Positions 1 through 8,906 of a stretch of 38,186 nt of DNA are shown piece by piece. Within the stretch, counting starts at the first letter, position 1; each line of letters begins with the position of its first letter. The notes beneath the pieces were generated by a model. The model was not told the DNA's origin and did not search any database. It was given only the letters and a program-made list of their open reading frames with translations. Both the position numbers and the translations under genes were made by a program. The DNA is from Candidatus Bipolaricaulota bacterium (GTDB lineage: Bacteria > Bipolaricaulota > Bipolaricaulia > Bipolaricaulales > Bipolaricaulaceae), in contig JAUQPF010000050.1 of assembly GCA_030550535.1 (NCBI GenBank), forward strand, positions 1 to 38,186. Direction: 5' to 3'.

Positions 1-2245
<2,245 letters not shown>

Positions 2246-2248
2246 GAG

Positions 2249-3754
2249 CTAGGGACGGAAGGTCCTTTTGAACTCCGCCAAAGCTCCCTCCAGGCCGGCC
2301 CGCACCTTCTCCGTGAGCCTCTTTTCCCGGCGCAACTCCGCCAGGATCTCCGGGTGCTGCGCCCGCAAAAACGCGAGGAACCCGCGCTCGAAGGCGCGCA
2401 CGGCCTCCACCGGGATGTCGTCCAAATGCCCGGTCACCGCGGCATAGAGGGAGGCCACCTGCTCCTCCACGGGCATGGGCGCGAACTGGTCCTGTTTGAG
2501 GATCTCCATGACGCGAGCCCCCCGGGCGAGCTGCGCCTGCGAGGCCTCATCCAGCTCTTGAGCAAACTCCGCGAAGGCCGCCAAGTCCCGGTACTGGGCG
2601 AGCTCCAGCCGGAGTTGCCCGGCCACCTCCTTCATGGCCGGGATCTGGGCGGCGCCGCCCACCCGCGATACGGAGAGCCCCACGTTCATGGCCGGCCGCT
2701 GCCCTTTGTTGAAAAGATCGGCCTCAAGGTAGATCTGGCCGTCGGTGATGGAGATGAGGTTCGTGGGGATGTAGGCGGTGATGTCCCCCGCTTTCGTCTC
2801 CACGATGGGGAGGGCGGTGAGGGAGCCCCCGCCGTGTTCGTCCGCGAGGCGGGCGGCCCGCTCCAGGAGCCGCGAGTGGAGGTAGAAGATGTCGCCAGGA
2901 TAAGCCTCGCGGCCCGGCGGTCGCCTGAGGAGCAAGGAGATCTGGCGGTAGGCCACAGCGTGTTTGGAAAGGTCGTCGTAGACGATGAGGGCGTCCTCCC
3001 CGCGATCCCGGAAGTACTCGCCCATGGCGCAGCCGGCGTAGGGCGCGATGTACTGAAGGGGCGCGGGATCCTCGGCGGAGGCGGCCACCACGATCGTATA
3101 GTCCATGGCGCCGTAGCGGCGCAGGGCGTCCACCACCTTGGCGATGGTGGAGGACTTCTGGCCGATGGCCACGTAGATGCAATAGACGCCCTGGTCCTTC
3201 TGGTTGATGATGGTGTCGAGGGCGATCGCGGTTTTTCCGGTGCGGCGGTCGCCGATGATGAGCTCGCGCTGGCCCCGGCCGATGGGGGTGAGGGCGTCGA
3301 TGCACTTGATCCCGGTCTGGAGAGGGGTGTTCACGGGCTGGCGCATGATGACGCCGGGGGCCTTGGCGTCGGTCTTGCGGAAGCCCTCCGGTTCGATGGG
3401 AGGCCCGCCGTCGAGGGGACGTCCCAGGGGGTCCACCACCCGACCGAGGAAACCCCGCCCTACCGGGGTTTCCAAGACCCGGCCCGTGCGCCGCACCTCA
3501 TCGCCCTCCTTGATGTGCTCGTCCGGGCCGAGGATGGCCACGCCCACGGAGTCCTCGGTGAGGTCCAGGACCAGGCCGTAGATATCGCCCGGAAAGAGGA
3601 GGAGCTCGGAGGCCATGGCGGAGCGCAAGCCCCACACGCGGGCGATCCCGTCGCCAACCTCCACTACCACCCCTACCTCCTCCAATTCCAGGTCCGCACC
3701 AAGGCTTTGGATCTGCTTTTTGAGGACAGCAGCGATCTCGTCGTACCGGGGCAC
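2249..3754 (-). CDS. atpA: F1Fo ATP synthase subunit alpha
   Basis: Non-catalytic nucleotide-binding subunit of the F1 hexamer. The protein is 501 aa, standard length. The P-loop GDRRTGKT is at residues 168-175, the family's VGRVVDPLG-type segment ([15 protein letters not shown]) at about 103-117, and the alpha/beta signature [14 protein letters not shown] lies in the second half. The start is GTG at 3754, preceded by GGAGGTTGAG, a strong ribosome binding site that supports this start over later ones. It follows atpH by 1 nt and precedes atpG by 3 nt. Confidence 0.98.
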   Translation of the reverse strand: MPRYDEIAAVLKKQIQSLGADLELEEVGVVVEVGDGIARVWGLRSAMASELLLFPGDIYGLVLDLTEDSVGVAILGPDEHIKEGDEVRRTGRVLETPVGRGFLGRVVDPLGRPLDGGPPIEPEGFRKTDAKAPGVIMRQPVNTPLQTGIKCIDALTPIGRGQRELIIGDRRTGKTAIALDTIINQKDQGVYCIYVAIGQKSSTIAKVVDALRRYGAMDYTIVVAASAEDPAPLQYIAPYAGCAMGEYFRDRGEDALIVYDDLSKHAVAYRQISLLLRRPPGREAYPGDIFYLHSRLLERAARLADEHGGGSLTALPIVETKAGDITAYIPTNLISITDGQIYLEADLFNKGQRPAMNVGLSVSRVGGAAQIPAMKEVAGQLRLELAQYRDLAAFAEFAQELDEASQAQLARGARVMEILKQDQFAPMPVEEQVASLYAAVTGHLDDIPVEAVRAFERGFLAFLRAQHPEILAELRREKRLTEKVRAGLEGALAEFKRTFRP

Positions 3755-3755
3755 C

Positions 3756-4289
3756 TCAACCTCCTAGGGCCTGGCGCAGCCGGGCCAAGCGCCCGCGCAC
3801 CGATGCATCCAACCTCTTCCCGCCGATCACGAGCTCCACCCCCGCCAGTAGCTCGGGCGCGACCTCCTCCTCCAGGGTCACCTCGCGCTCCAGGGCCTCC
3901 TTGAGCCGGGCCCGAAGTTTAGCCCGCTCCTCTGGGGACAGGGGTTGCGGGGAACGAACCACGACGTGGACCGGTCCACCGGCCGCTTCCCAGGCCTTGA
4001 AGTAGGCGGAGACCAGGGAAGGAAGGAGGCCTGCGCGCCCCTTCCGCACCAAGAGGCGAAGGAGGTTCAGGGTGTAGGGGTGCAAAGAAGCGTCGAGCGA
4101 AAGAAGAAGCTTTTCTTTGGCGGCGGGGTCAACGCGGGGATGGGCGAGGAAGGGCACGAGCTCAGGGAGTTCTTCGTGAAGGGCGCGCAAGAGGAGGAGG
4201 TCCTGGGCTACGCGGTCCGTAGCCCCCTCCTCCTGGGCGGCGGCCAAGAGGGCCCGGGCGTAGCGCTCCGCTAAGGGCTCTTCCCGCAT
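3756..4289 (-). CDS. atpH: F1Fo ATP synthase subunit delta
   Basis: Peripheral-stalk subunit that ties the top of F1 to the b dimer. The 177 aa size matches bacterial delta (OSCP). The N-terminus ([17 protein letters not shown]) is the typical six-helix domain start, and the C-terminal half carries the [18 protein letters not shown] pattern and then the [21 protein letters not shown] signature region. The ATG at 4289 has AGGGAG immediately upstream. It sits 6 nt after atpF and 1 nt before atpA. Sequence is poorly conserved in this family, but context makes the call firm. Confidence 0.94.
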   Translation of the reverse strand: MREEPLAERYARALLAAAQEEGATDRVAQDLLLLRALHEELPELVPFLAHPRVDPAAKEKLLLSLDASLHPYTLNLLRLLVRKGRAGLLPSLVSAYFKAWEAAGGPVHVVVRSPQPLSPEERAKLRARLKEALEREVTLEEEVAPELLAGVELVIGGKRLDASVRGRLARLRQALGG

Positions 4290-4295
4290 GGCTCC

Positions 4296-4811
4296 CTAGG
4301 AGAGGGCTCCGGGGCCGAGCCGGGCCAGGAAATCCTCAAGGAGGCGGCGGTGGTCCTCCGGGCGCACCTCCCGCCCCAAGACCTGGGCGGCCGCGAGCAC
4401 CACGAGCTCGGCGTAGGTCTGGCGCAGCTCGCGGAGGGCCTCCTCCTTCGCGCGGGCCGCGGCCTTCTCCGCGTCCTGGAGGATGCGGCGGGCCTCCTCC
4501 CGCGCCTCCTCCCGGGCCTTTTTCAGGATCTCCCGGGCCTCGGCCTCCGCCCGGGCCAGGATCTCCCGGCCCAGGCGGTTAGCCTCCGCGAGCTCCGCTT
4601 CCGCCTTTTGGCGCAGCTCCTGGGCCTGGGTCTCGAGGGCCCGAGCCTTTTCCAGGCGGGCCTCCTCCGCGGCCCGGCGGGCCTCCAGCCACCGCAGGGC
4701 TGGCCGGAAAAGCATCCGCCGCAAAAGCCAAACCAGAAGGAGGAAGGAAACGGCGTTGAAGATGAGCGTCCAATTAAGGCTTTTTATGATCGTTTCCCAG
4801 CCGGCGACCAT
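4296..4811 (-). CDS. atpF: F1Fo ATP synthase subunit b
   Basis: Membrane-anchored peripheral-stalk subunit. The 171 aa protein has one N-terminal membrane segment (about residues 13-32, LIFNAVSFLLLVWLL) followed by a long, charged, Ala/Glu/Arg-rich helix expected to form the right-handed coiled coil. This is the classic b layout. Only one b-type gene is present, so a homodimer is likely rather than a b/b' pair. The ATG at 4811 follows the atpE stop by 1 nt, with only a weak GGTG upstream; coupling to atpE is likely. Confidence 0.95.
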   Translation of the reverse strand: MVAGWETIIKSLNWTLIFNAVSFLLLVWLLRRMLFRPALRWLEARRAAEEARLEKARALETQAQELRQKAEAELAEANRLGREILARAEAEAREILKKAREEAREEARRILQDAEKAAARAKEEALRELRQTYAELVVLAAAQVLGREVRPEDHRRLLEDFLARLGPGALS

Positions 4812-4812
4812 G

Positions 4813-5058
4813 TCACACCACGAACAGGATCATGATGGCCACGATGAGGGAGTAGATGCCGGTGGTCTCGGCGATGGCGTCGGCGATGATCATGTTGCGA
4901 AGGAGGGTGTTGGCCATCTCCGGTTGGCGGGCCATGCTTTCTAGGGCCGAGGCGCCGATGCGGCCCTCCCCCAGGGCCGGGCCGATGGCGCCGATCCCCA
5001 TGCAGATCCCCGCCGCCAAGTACTTCAAGCCCTGCACCAACTCCGCGCCGATCTCCAT
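4813..5058 (-). CDS. atpE: F1Fo ATP synthase subunit c (Na+-type two-carboxylate)
   Basis: Proteolipid forming the rotor c-ring, 81 aa, with two membrane helices joined by the ARQPE loop (residues 43-47). The C-terminal helix reads AETTGIYSL; E64 is the essential carboxylate, and T65 and Y69 sit where Na+-binding c subunits such as that of Ilyobacter have Ser66 and Tyr70. In the first helix, E31 (GALGEG-type region) takes the place of Ilyobacter Gln32, giving a second membrane carboxylate. ATG 5058 is chosen because AAAGGAGGG lies just upstream and the 81 aa length fits; the frame stays open to 5280, but that part overlaps atpB and reads as a shadow. Ion specificity is inferred from these residues. 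Confidence 0.96.
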   Translation of the reverse strand: MEIGAELVQGLKYLAAGICMGIGAIGPALGEGRIGASALESMARQPEMANTLLRNMIIADAIAETTGIYSLIVAIMILFVV

Positions 5059-5071
5059 CCTTTCCCTCCTT

Positions 5072-5965
5072 TCACTCCGCGGCCATCTGGATGTACGCGG
5101 CCGCAAGGAGCGTGAACACCAAGGCCTGGATCGTCCCGGCAAAGAGGCCGAAGAAGAAGTTGAGCACCACCCCCGCCCCCGTTCCGATGAGGAACGCCGC
5201 GGGCACCACCCAAAGGACCGGAAGCCACACGTGCACGACGAGGAGGACCAAAGCCCCCAACCACGCAAGGCCCAGGGCATAAAAGGCCTTCTTTTTCCCC
5301 CGCCGCCAAAGGGCCCGCAAGGCCACCAATCCCACCAAAAGGAAGAAGATCCCGAGGATCCAGCGGAAGCGGACCACGAGGTTCACGAGGATGGGGAAGA
5401 TCACGGCGAGCATGATGGAGCCCCCAAGGATGTTCCCGAAAAGACGGAAGGCATGGGATAGGGTGCGGCCAAGATCGCCCACGAGGTTCATGGGGAGCAT
5501 CACGGGCAAGGGCTCAAGGTAGCTCTTCCCGTGCCGCAGGAGGCCTTTGGTCCGGATGCCGTAGATGTGGCAAAAGGCGTAGACGAGGAGGGCCAAGCCC
5601 AGGGTCACGTTGAGGTCGCGGGTGGGGGCCACAAGGCCGGGGATGGGAAGGAGGGAGGAGAGGTTGCTCGCAAGGACGAAGAGGAAAAGGGTGGCCACGA
5701 AGGGCAGGAGGTTCTGTTTGGTCTTCTCCTCCATGGTCCCCAGGATCTGCCGATCCACGAACTCCAAGAAAGCCGTGAGGAGAACGAGCCTTCGGGAGGG
5801 CCGCGCCTCGGGATCCCGAGGGATGCCCCGGCGAAGCCAGAGCCCCAAAAGGAGGAGCAAGAGGGCCACCCCTAGGGCGGTGGCCAGGGTGAGGGGGTTG
5901 AAGGCGATCGAAAGCGGCCCCAGCCGCACCCGCCAAACGAGATCCTTACCGATCTCGGAGGACAT
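5072..5965 (-). CDS. atpB: F1Fo ATP synthase subunit a
   Basis: Stator channel subunit that passes ions to the c-ring. With ATG 5965 it is 297 aa, and GGAG lies 11 nt upstream. The essential Arg is R174 in HAFRLFGN, and the partner helix carries Q280 in GTIQALVFTLL, equivalent to E. coli Q252. R174 and Q280 are 106 residues apart against 42 in E. coli R210-Q252. The extra ~64 residues (about 195-258) are hydrophobic with a basic RRGKKK turn, so two extra membrane segments appear to be inserted between the two helices facing the c-ring. The start overlaps the upstream AtpI-like gene by 20 nt; an in-frame start at 6034 would add 23 residues resembling antisense of that gene and is not favoured. 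Confidence 0.95.
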   Translation of the reverse strand: MSSEIGKDLVWRVRLGPLSIAFNPLTLATALGVALLLLLLGLWLRRGIPRDPEARPSRRLVLLTAFLEFVDRQILGTMEEKTKQNLLPFVATLFLFVLASNLSSLLPIPGLVAPTRDLNVTLGLALLVYAFCHIYGIRTKGLLRHGKSYLEPLPVMLPMNLVGDLGRTLSHAFRLFGNILGGSIMLAVIFPILVNLVVRFRWILGIFFLLVGLVALRALWRRGKKKAFYALGLAWLGALVLLVVHVWLPVLWVVPAAFLIGTGAGVVLNFFFGLFAGTIQALVFTLLAAAYIQMAAE

Positions 5966-6284
5966 GGAATCCCAACTCCAGCCAAAGCCCCAAAGGGAAG
6001 AGGAGGAGCCCCAGGGCCAGGCCCAAGGGGTCAACCCCTAGCGCCACGCTCAAGAGGGCGAAAGCCGCAAGGAACCCGAATTTGCCAAGCCCGGCAACCA
6101 CGAAGGCCTGGGGCCTTCCCTCCGCCCACGCGCTCCGCAAAAGGCGAAGGTGAAGGAAGCGGGTGAGCCCGACGATCCCAAGACCGATGACCACGCCTAA
6201 AGCGAGTTCGGGGCGAAAAAAGACGAGGGCCGAAGCCACCCCGGCCCCCAACACTAAAGCGCTCTTGAGGCCCGGCATCCTCAC
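5946..6284 (-). CDS. Small membrane protein, AtpI-like (subunit I position)
   Basis: A 112 aa, very hydrophobic protein with about four membrane segments and few charges, ending FHVLRDR. Its size, topology and position directly before atpB match the AtpI/UncI-type accessory proteins, which in other bacteria help c-ring assembly or Mg2+ supply. No diagnostic motif is visible, so the name rests on position. The start is GTG 6284, overlapping the frr stop by 4 nt; ATG 6278 is an alternative two codons later. The 3' end overlaps atpB by 20 nt. Translational coupling from frr through to atpB is likely. Confidence 0.7.
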   Translation of the reverse strand: MRMPGLKSALVLGAGVASALVFFRPELALGVVIGLGIVGLTRFLHLRLLRSAWAEGRPQAFVVAGLGKFGFLAAFALLSVALGVDPLGLALGLLLFPLGLWLELGFHVLRDR

Positions 6285-6838
6285 AGGGTGCGCATCTCTT
6301 CCGCCTTCTTTTCCGCGAGCTCCTCCACCTTCTTTGTGAAGTCCGCGGTGATCTGATCTAGCTCCTTTTGCAGGCGGAAGAAATCGTCCTCGGAGAGCTT
6401 TCCGTCCTTCTTCTCCTGCTCCAGGCGCTCGCGCAGTTCCCGGCGGATGTTGCGCAGGGCGATCTTGGCCTCCTCCGCCTTTTTGGCCACAACTTTGGCG
6501 AGCTCATTTCGGCGCTCCTCGGAGAGGCGAGGGACCTTGATGCGGATGAGCTGGCCATCGTTTTGGGGGTTCAGGCCCAAATCGGCAGCGCGGATGGCCT
6601 TCTCGATGGCCCCAATTTGGGATTTATCGAACGGCCGCACCACAAGGAGGTCGGGATCGGGCGCCACGATGTTGGCCAGGTGTTTGAGGGGCGTGGGAAC
6701 CCCATAGTAGTCCACACGGATGTCCTCAAGAAGAGCGGGATTGGCCCTCCCCGTGTGGACCTTCCCCAGCTCCTGGCGCAGCACTTCCAAGGTCTTTTGC
6801 ATTCGGTCCCGGGCCTCCTGCACCGCGACGTGTTCCAT
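6281..6838 (-). CDS. frr: Ribosome recycling factor
   Basis: With EF-G, RRF splits the post-termination ribosome. The 185 aa protein has exactly the family length and its landmarks: LRTGRA-type segment here as KVHTGRANPALLEDI, VDYYGVPTPL, the AIEKAIRAADLGLNPQNDG segment, and the C-terminal helix ITADFTKKVEELAEKKAEEM. ATG 6838 has GGAGGG a few nt upstream and fixes the start, although the frame is open further upstream across the neighbouring gene. frr is the first gene of the ATP synthase operon, an unusual partner since it normally sits near pyrH, tsf and rpsB. Confidence 0.98.
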   Translation of the reverse strand: MEHVAVQEARDRMQKTLEVLRQELGKVHTGRANPALLEDIRVDYYGVPTPLKHLANIVAPDPDLLVVRPFDKSQIGAIEKAIRAADLGLNPQNDGQLIRIKVPRLSEERRNELAKVVAKKAEEAKIALRNIRRELRERLEQEKKDGKLSEDDFFRLQKELDQITADFTKKVEELAEKKAEEMRTL

Positions 6839-6855
6839 TTTCGCCCTCCGCGTTA

Positions 6856-6884
6856 ATCCTAGCCCTGCTGGGTTTTCCCCGCAA
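6856..6884 (-). promoter_or_regulatory. Possible sigma70-type promoter for frr-atp operon
   Basis: On the minus strand, TTGCGG and TAGGAT are separated by exactly 17 nt. The predicted start of transcription would fall about 10 nt upstream of the frr ATG, leaving room for its GGAGGG ribosome binding site. The -10 matches 4 of 6 consensus bases and the -35 three of 6. This lies in the only gap between frr and the divergent gene, so a promoter is expected here, but the exact boxes are inferred. Confidence 0.4.
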
Positions 6885-6891
6885 ACCCGCG

Positions 6892-6897
6892 GATAAT
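6892..6897 (+). promoter_or_regulatory. -10 element, likely leaderless start of cca-type gene
   Basis: GATAAT ends 7 nt before the GTG start of the nucleotidyltransferase gene, and no Shine-Dalgarno lies between. This spacing puts transcription start at or next to the start codon, as in leaderless mRNAs. No good -35 is visible 16-18 nt upstream. Confidence 0.4.
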
Positions 6898-6904
6898 CCT
6901 CATC

Positions 6905-8332
6905 GTGCGCATCCCGATCGAGCGCATCTGGGCGGAGCACCCTGTGGCCCGAAGGATCGTGGAGGACTTGGAGGGGGCCGGGCACCTTGTGGTCCTCGTG
7001 GGTGGGGTGGTGCGCGACGCCCTCCTCGCGGAGCTTTCCGGCCAGGACTTCCACCCTAAGGACCTGGACATCGCCACCTCCGCCCCGCCCGAGGAGGTGT
7101 ACCGGCTCTTTTCCCCGCGCTACCGGGTGCTCACCGTGGGCGAGGTCTTCGGCGTGGTGGTCGTGGTGGCCCCGGACGGCCGGCAGTACGAGGTGGCCAC
7201 GTTCCGCAGCGAAGGGGGCTACGCGGATGGCCGCCATCCCTCCCGCGTGCAGTGGGCTTCCTTGGAGGAGGACCTGCGCCGGCGGGATTTCACGGTGAAC
7301 GGGCTTGCAGCCCAAAAGGATGGGGAGGTCATCGACCTTGTGGGCGGGGTCTCGGATCTTAAAGCCGGTCTCATCCGCACCATCGGTGATCCCCATGCGC
7401 GCCTCTCCGAGGACTACCTCCGGATGCTTCGCGCCGTGCGCTTCGCCTGCCAGTTGGGCTTCCGCATCGAGGAGGGAACGGCGGAGGCCATCCGCGCCCA
7501 CGCCCCCAAGATCCTGCGCATCTCCTGGGAGCGCATCCGCGAGGAGCTTGGGCGCATCCTGGCCACCCCGCGCGCCGCCCAGGGCCTGGAGCTCCTTGAA
7601 GAGCTTGGGCTTTTGGGGGCCATCCTCCCCGAGGTCGCGGCCCTGAAGGGCGTGCCCCAGGATCCCCTGTACCACCCCGAGGGCGACGTGTTCACCCATA
7701 CCCTTCTTTGCCTGGCTCAAGCCGACGGGATCTGGGACGATCCGCTCCTCAAGATGGCCCTTCTGCTTCATGACGTGGGGAAGCCGAGGGCCCTGGCCCG
7801 CTCGGGCGGGGAGAACATGGCCGGGCACTGTGGGATCGGCGCGGAGATGGCCGAGGAGATCCTCACCCGGCTCCGCTTCTCCCGACGGGAGATCGAGCGC
7901 GTGAGGTTCCTGGTGGCCGAGCACATGCGGGTCGCTCGCCTCCCCGAGATGGGGCTAGGGAAGCAGGTTAAGCTCCTTTGCACCGGGGAGGCCGAGGAGG
8001 CCCCCCTCTCCTCCTTCCCCCAGAGGTTCGCGGTTTTCGCGGACCTTTTGAAGGTGGTGATCTGCGATGCCGAGGCCACGGCGCACAAGAGCGCGGCTTG
8101 GCTTCCGGTTCTTTCCCAGGTGGCCCGGCTTTTGGTGCACCTTCGGCGCGTGCAGGGGCTGCGGCGGGCCCGGGAGCTCCTCTCTGGGCACGATCTCCTC
8201 GCTCTGGGGATGGCGCCTGGCCCCCGGCTCGGCCAGGTCCTGGAGGCCGTGCACGAGAAAATCCTTGCCGGAGAGATCGGCAGCCGCGAGGAGGCCCTGG
8301 CCGAGGCCGCGCGGTTGATGGGCAAAAAATGA
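6905..8332 (+). CDS. CCA-adding enzyme / poly(A) polymerase family, with HD domain
   Basis: Class II nucleotidyltransferase acting on RNA 3' ends; the expected role is CCA addition or repair on tRNA. The protein is 475 aa. The head has LVGGVVRDALL (about residues 31-41), the metal-binding pair D53/D55 in PKDLDIAT, the EEDLRRRDFTVNGLA motif, and an LRAVRFACQLGF segment. A C-terminal HD phosphohydrolase domain carries H289-D290 (LLHDVGKP) and further His residues (GHCGIG, EHMR), as in E. coli-type Cca proteins. CCA-adding and poly(A)-adding members cannot be told apart by eye, and A-adding/CC-adding splits exist. The GTG start lacks a Shine-Dalgarno and may be leaderless. Confidence 0.9.
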   Translation: MRIPIERIWAEHPVARRIVEDLEGAGHLVVLVGGVVRDALLAELSGQDFHPKDLDIATSAPPEEVYRLFSPRYRVLTVGEVFGVVVVVAPDGRQYEVATFRSEGGYADGRHPSRVQWASLEEDLRRRDFTVNGLAAQKDGEVIDLVGGVSDLKAGLIRTIGDPHARLSEDYLRMLRAVRFACQLGFRIEEGTAEAIRAHAPKILRISWERIREELGRILATPRAAQGLELLEELGLLGAILPEVAALKGVPQDPLYHPEGDVFTHTLLCLAQADGIWDDPLLKMALLLHDVGKPRALARSGGENMAGHCGIGAEMAEEILTRLRFSRREIERVRFLVAEHMRVARLPEMGLGKQVKLLCTGEAEEAPLSSFPQRFAVFADLLKVVICDAEATAHKSAAWLPVLSQVARLLVHLRRVQGLRRARELLSGHDLLALGMAPGPRLGQVLEAVHEKILAGEIGSREEALAEAARLMGKK

Positions 8333-8337
8333 GCCCC

Positions 8338-8365
8338 TTGACAAAAGAAGCAAATGGCCTAAAAT
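8338..8365 (+). promoter_or_regulatory. Consensus sigma70-type promoter for hpf
   Basis: TTGACA (6 of 6) and TAAAAT (5 of 6) are separated by 16 nt. The -35 begins 5 nt after the stop codon of the preceding gene, and transcription would start just before the AGGAGG ribosome binding site (8371-8376). This is the best promoter match in the window. Confidence 0.75.
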
Positions 8366-8383
8366 TTGGAAGGAGGCAATAAA

Positions 8384-8896
8384 ATGGAGCTGCACATCGT
8401 GGAGCGGCATGCGATCCCTTCTTCCGCCATTCGGGAGTACGTGGAGAAAAAAGTGGGCGTCCTCTCCCGCTATTTTGACCGAATCAACCGCATGGACGTG
8501 GTTTTGGAGGCCGAAGGTCCCACGCACCGCACCCAGATCATCGCCCATCTTGTGAACAAAAAAGTGGTGAAGGCCTTGGGGGAGAGCCCGGACATCTTGG
8601 CCTCCGTGGACCAAGCGGTGGACAAGATGCAGCGTCAGCTCGTGGAGTTCAAGGAGAAGCTGCGGGTGGTGCGGAAATCCGGGGAGGTCAGCGGGGGCAG
8701 CCGCACCCCGGCCAAGCCCAAGGTGGAAGAGGTGGAGGATTACGTGCGCAAGCCCCTCACGGTGGAGGAGGCCGTGGAGCATCTGGAGGCGAGCGGCCGG
8801 GATTTTTTGGTCTTCTTTGAGGCTGGGGACGAAACCCCCGCCGTGCTCTTTAAGAAGAAGGATGGGCGGTACGGCCTCATCCGGCCGCGCCCTTAG
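8384..8896 (+). CDS. hpf: Long ribosome hibernation promoting factor
   Basis: Binds the small subunit at the decoding centre and, in the long form, pairs 70S ribosomes into inactive 100S dimers. The 170 aa protein has an N-terminal S30AE/RaiA domain (about 1-105, including the INRMDVVLEAEG and DMAVDKMQRQL-like segments) and a linker rich in charge and Pro. The C-terminal dimerisation domain (about 120-170) contains KPLTVEEAVEHLEASGRDF, the AVLFKKKDGRYGLIRP signature and little else. ATG 8384 is chosen over an in-frame upstream start because AGGAGG sits 7 nt before it. It has its own strong promoter, fitting a gene switched independently of its neighbours. Confidence 0.95.
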   Translation: MELHIVERHAIPSSAIREYVEKKVGVLSRYFDRINRMDVVLEAEGPTHRTQIIAHLVNKKVVKALGESPDILASVDQAVDKMQRQLVEFKEKLRVVRKSGEVSGGSRTPAKPKVEEVEDYVRKPLTVEEAVEHLEASGRDFLVFFEAGDETPAVLFKKKDGRYGLIRPRP

Positions 8897-8906
8897 GGGG
8901 TGAAGT

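Noticed and set aside
5059-5280. N-terminal extension of the c subunit
   Set aside because: The frame is open, but the added residues are Arg/Ser-rich, overlap atpB, and lack the ribosome binding site seen before ATG 5058.
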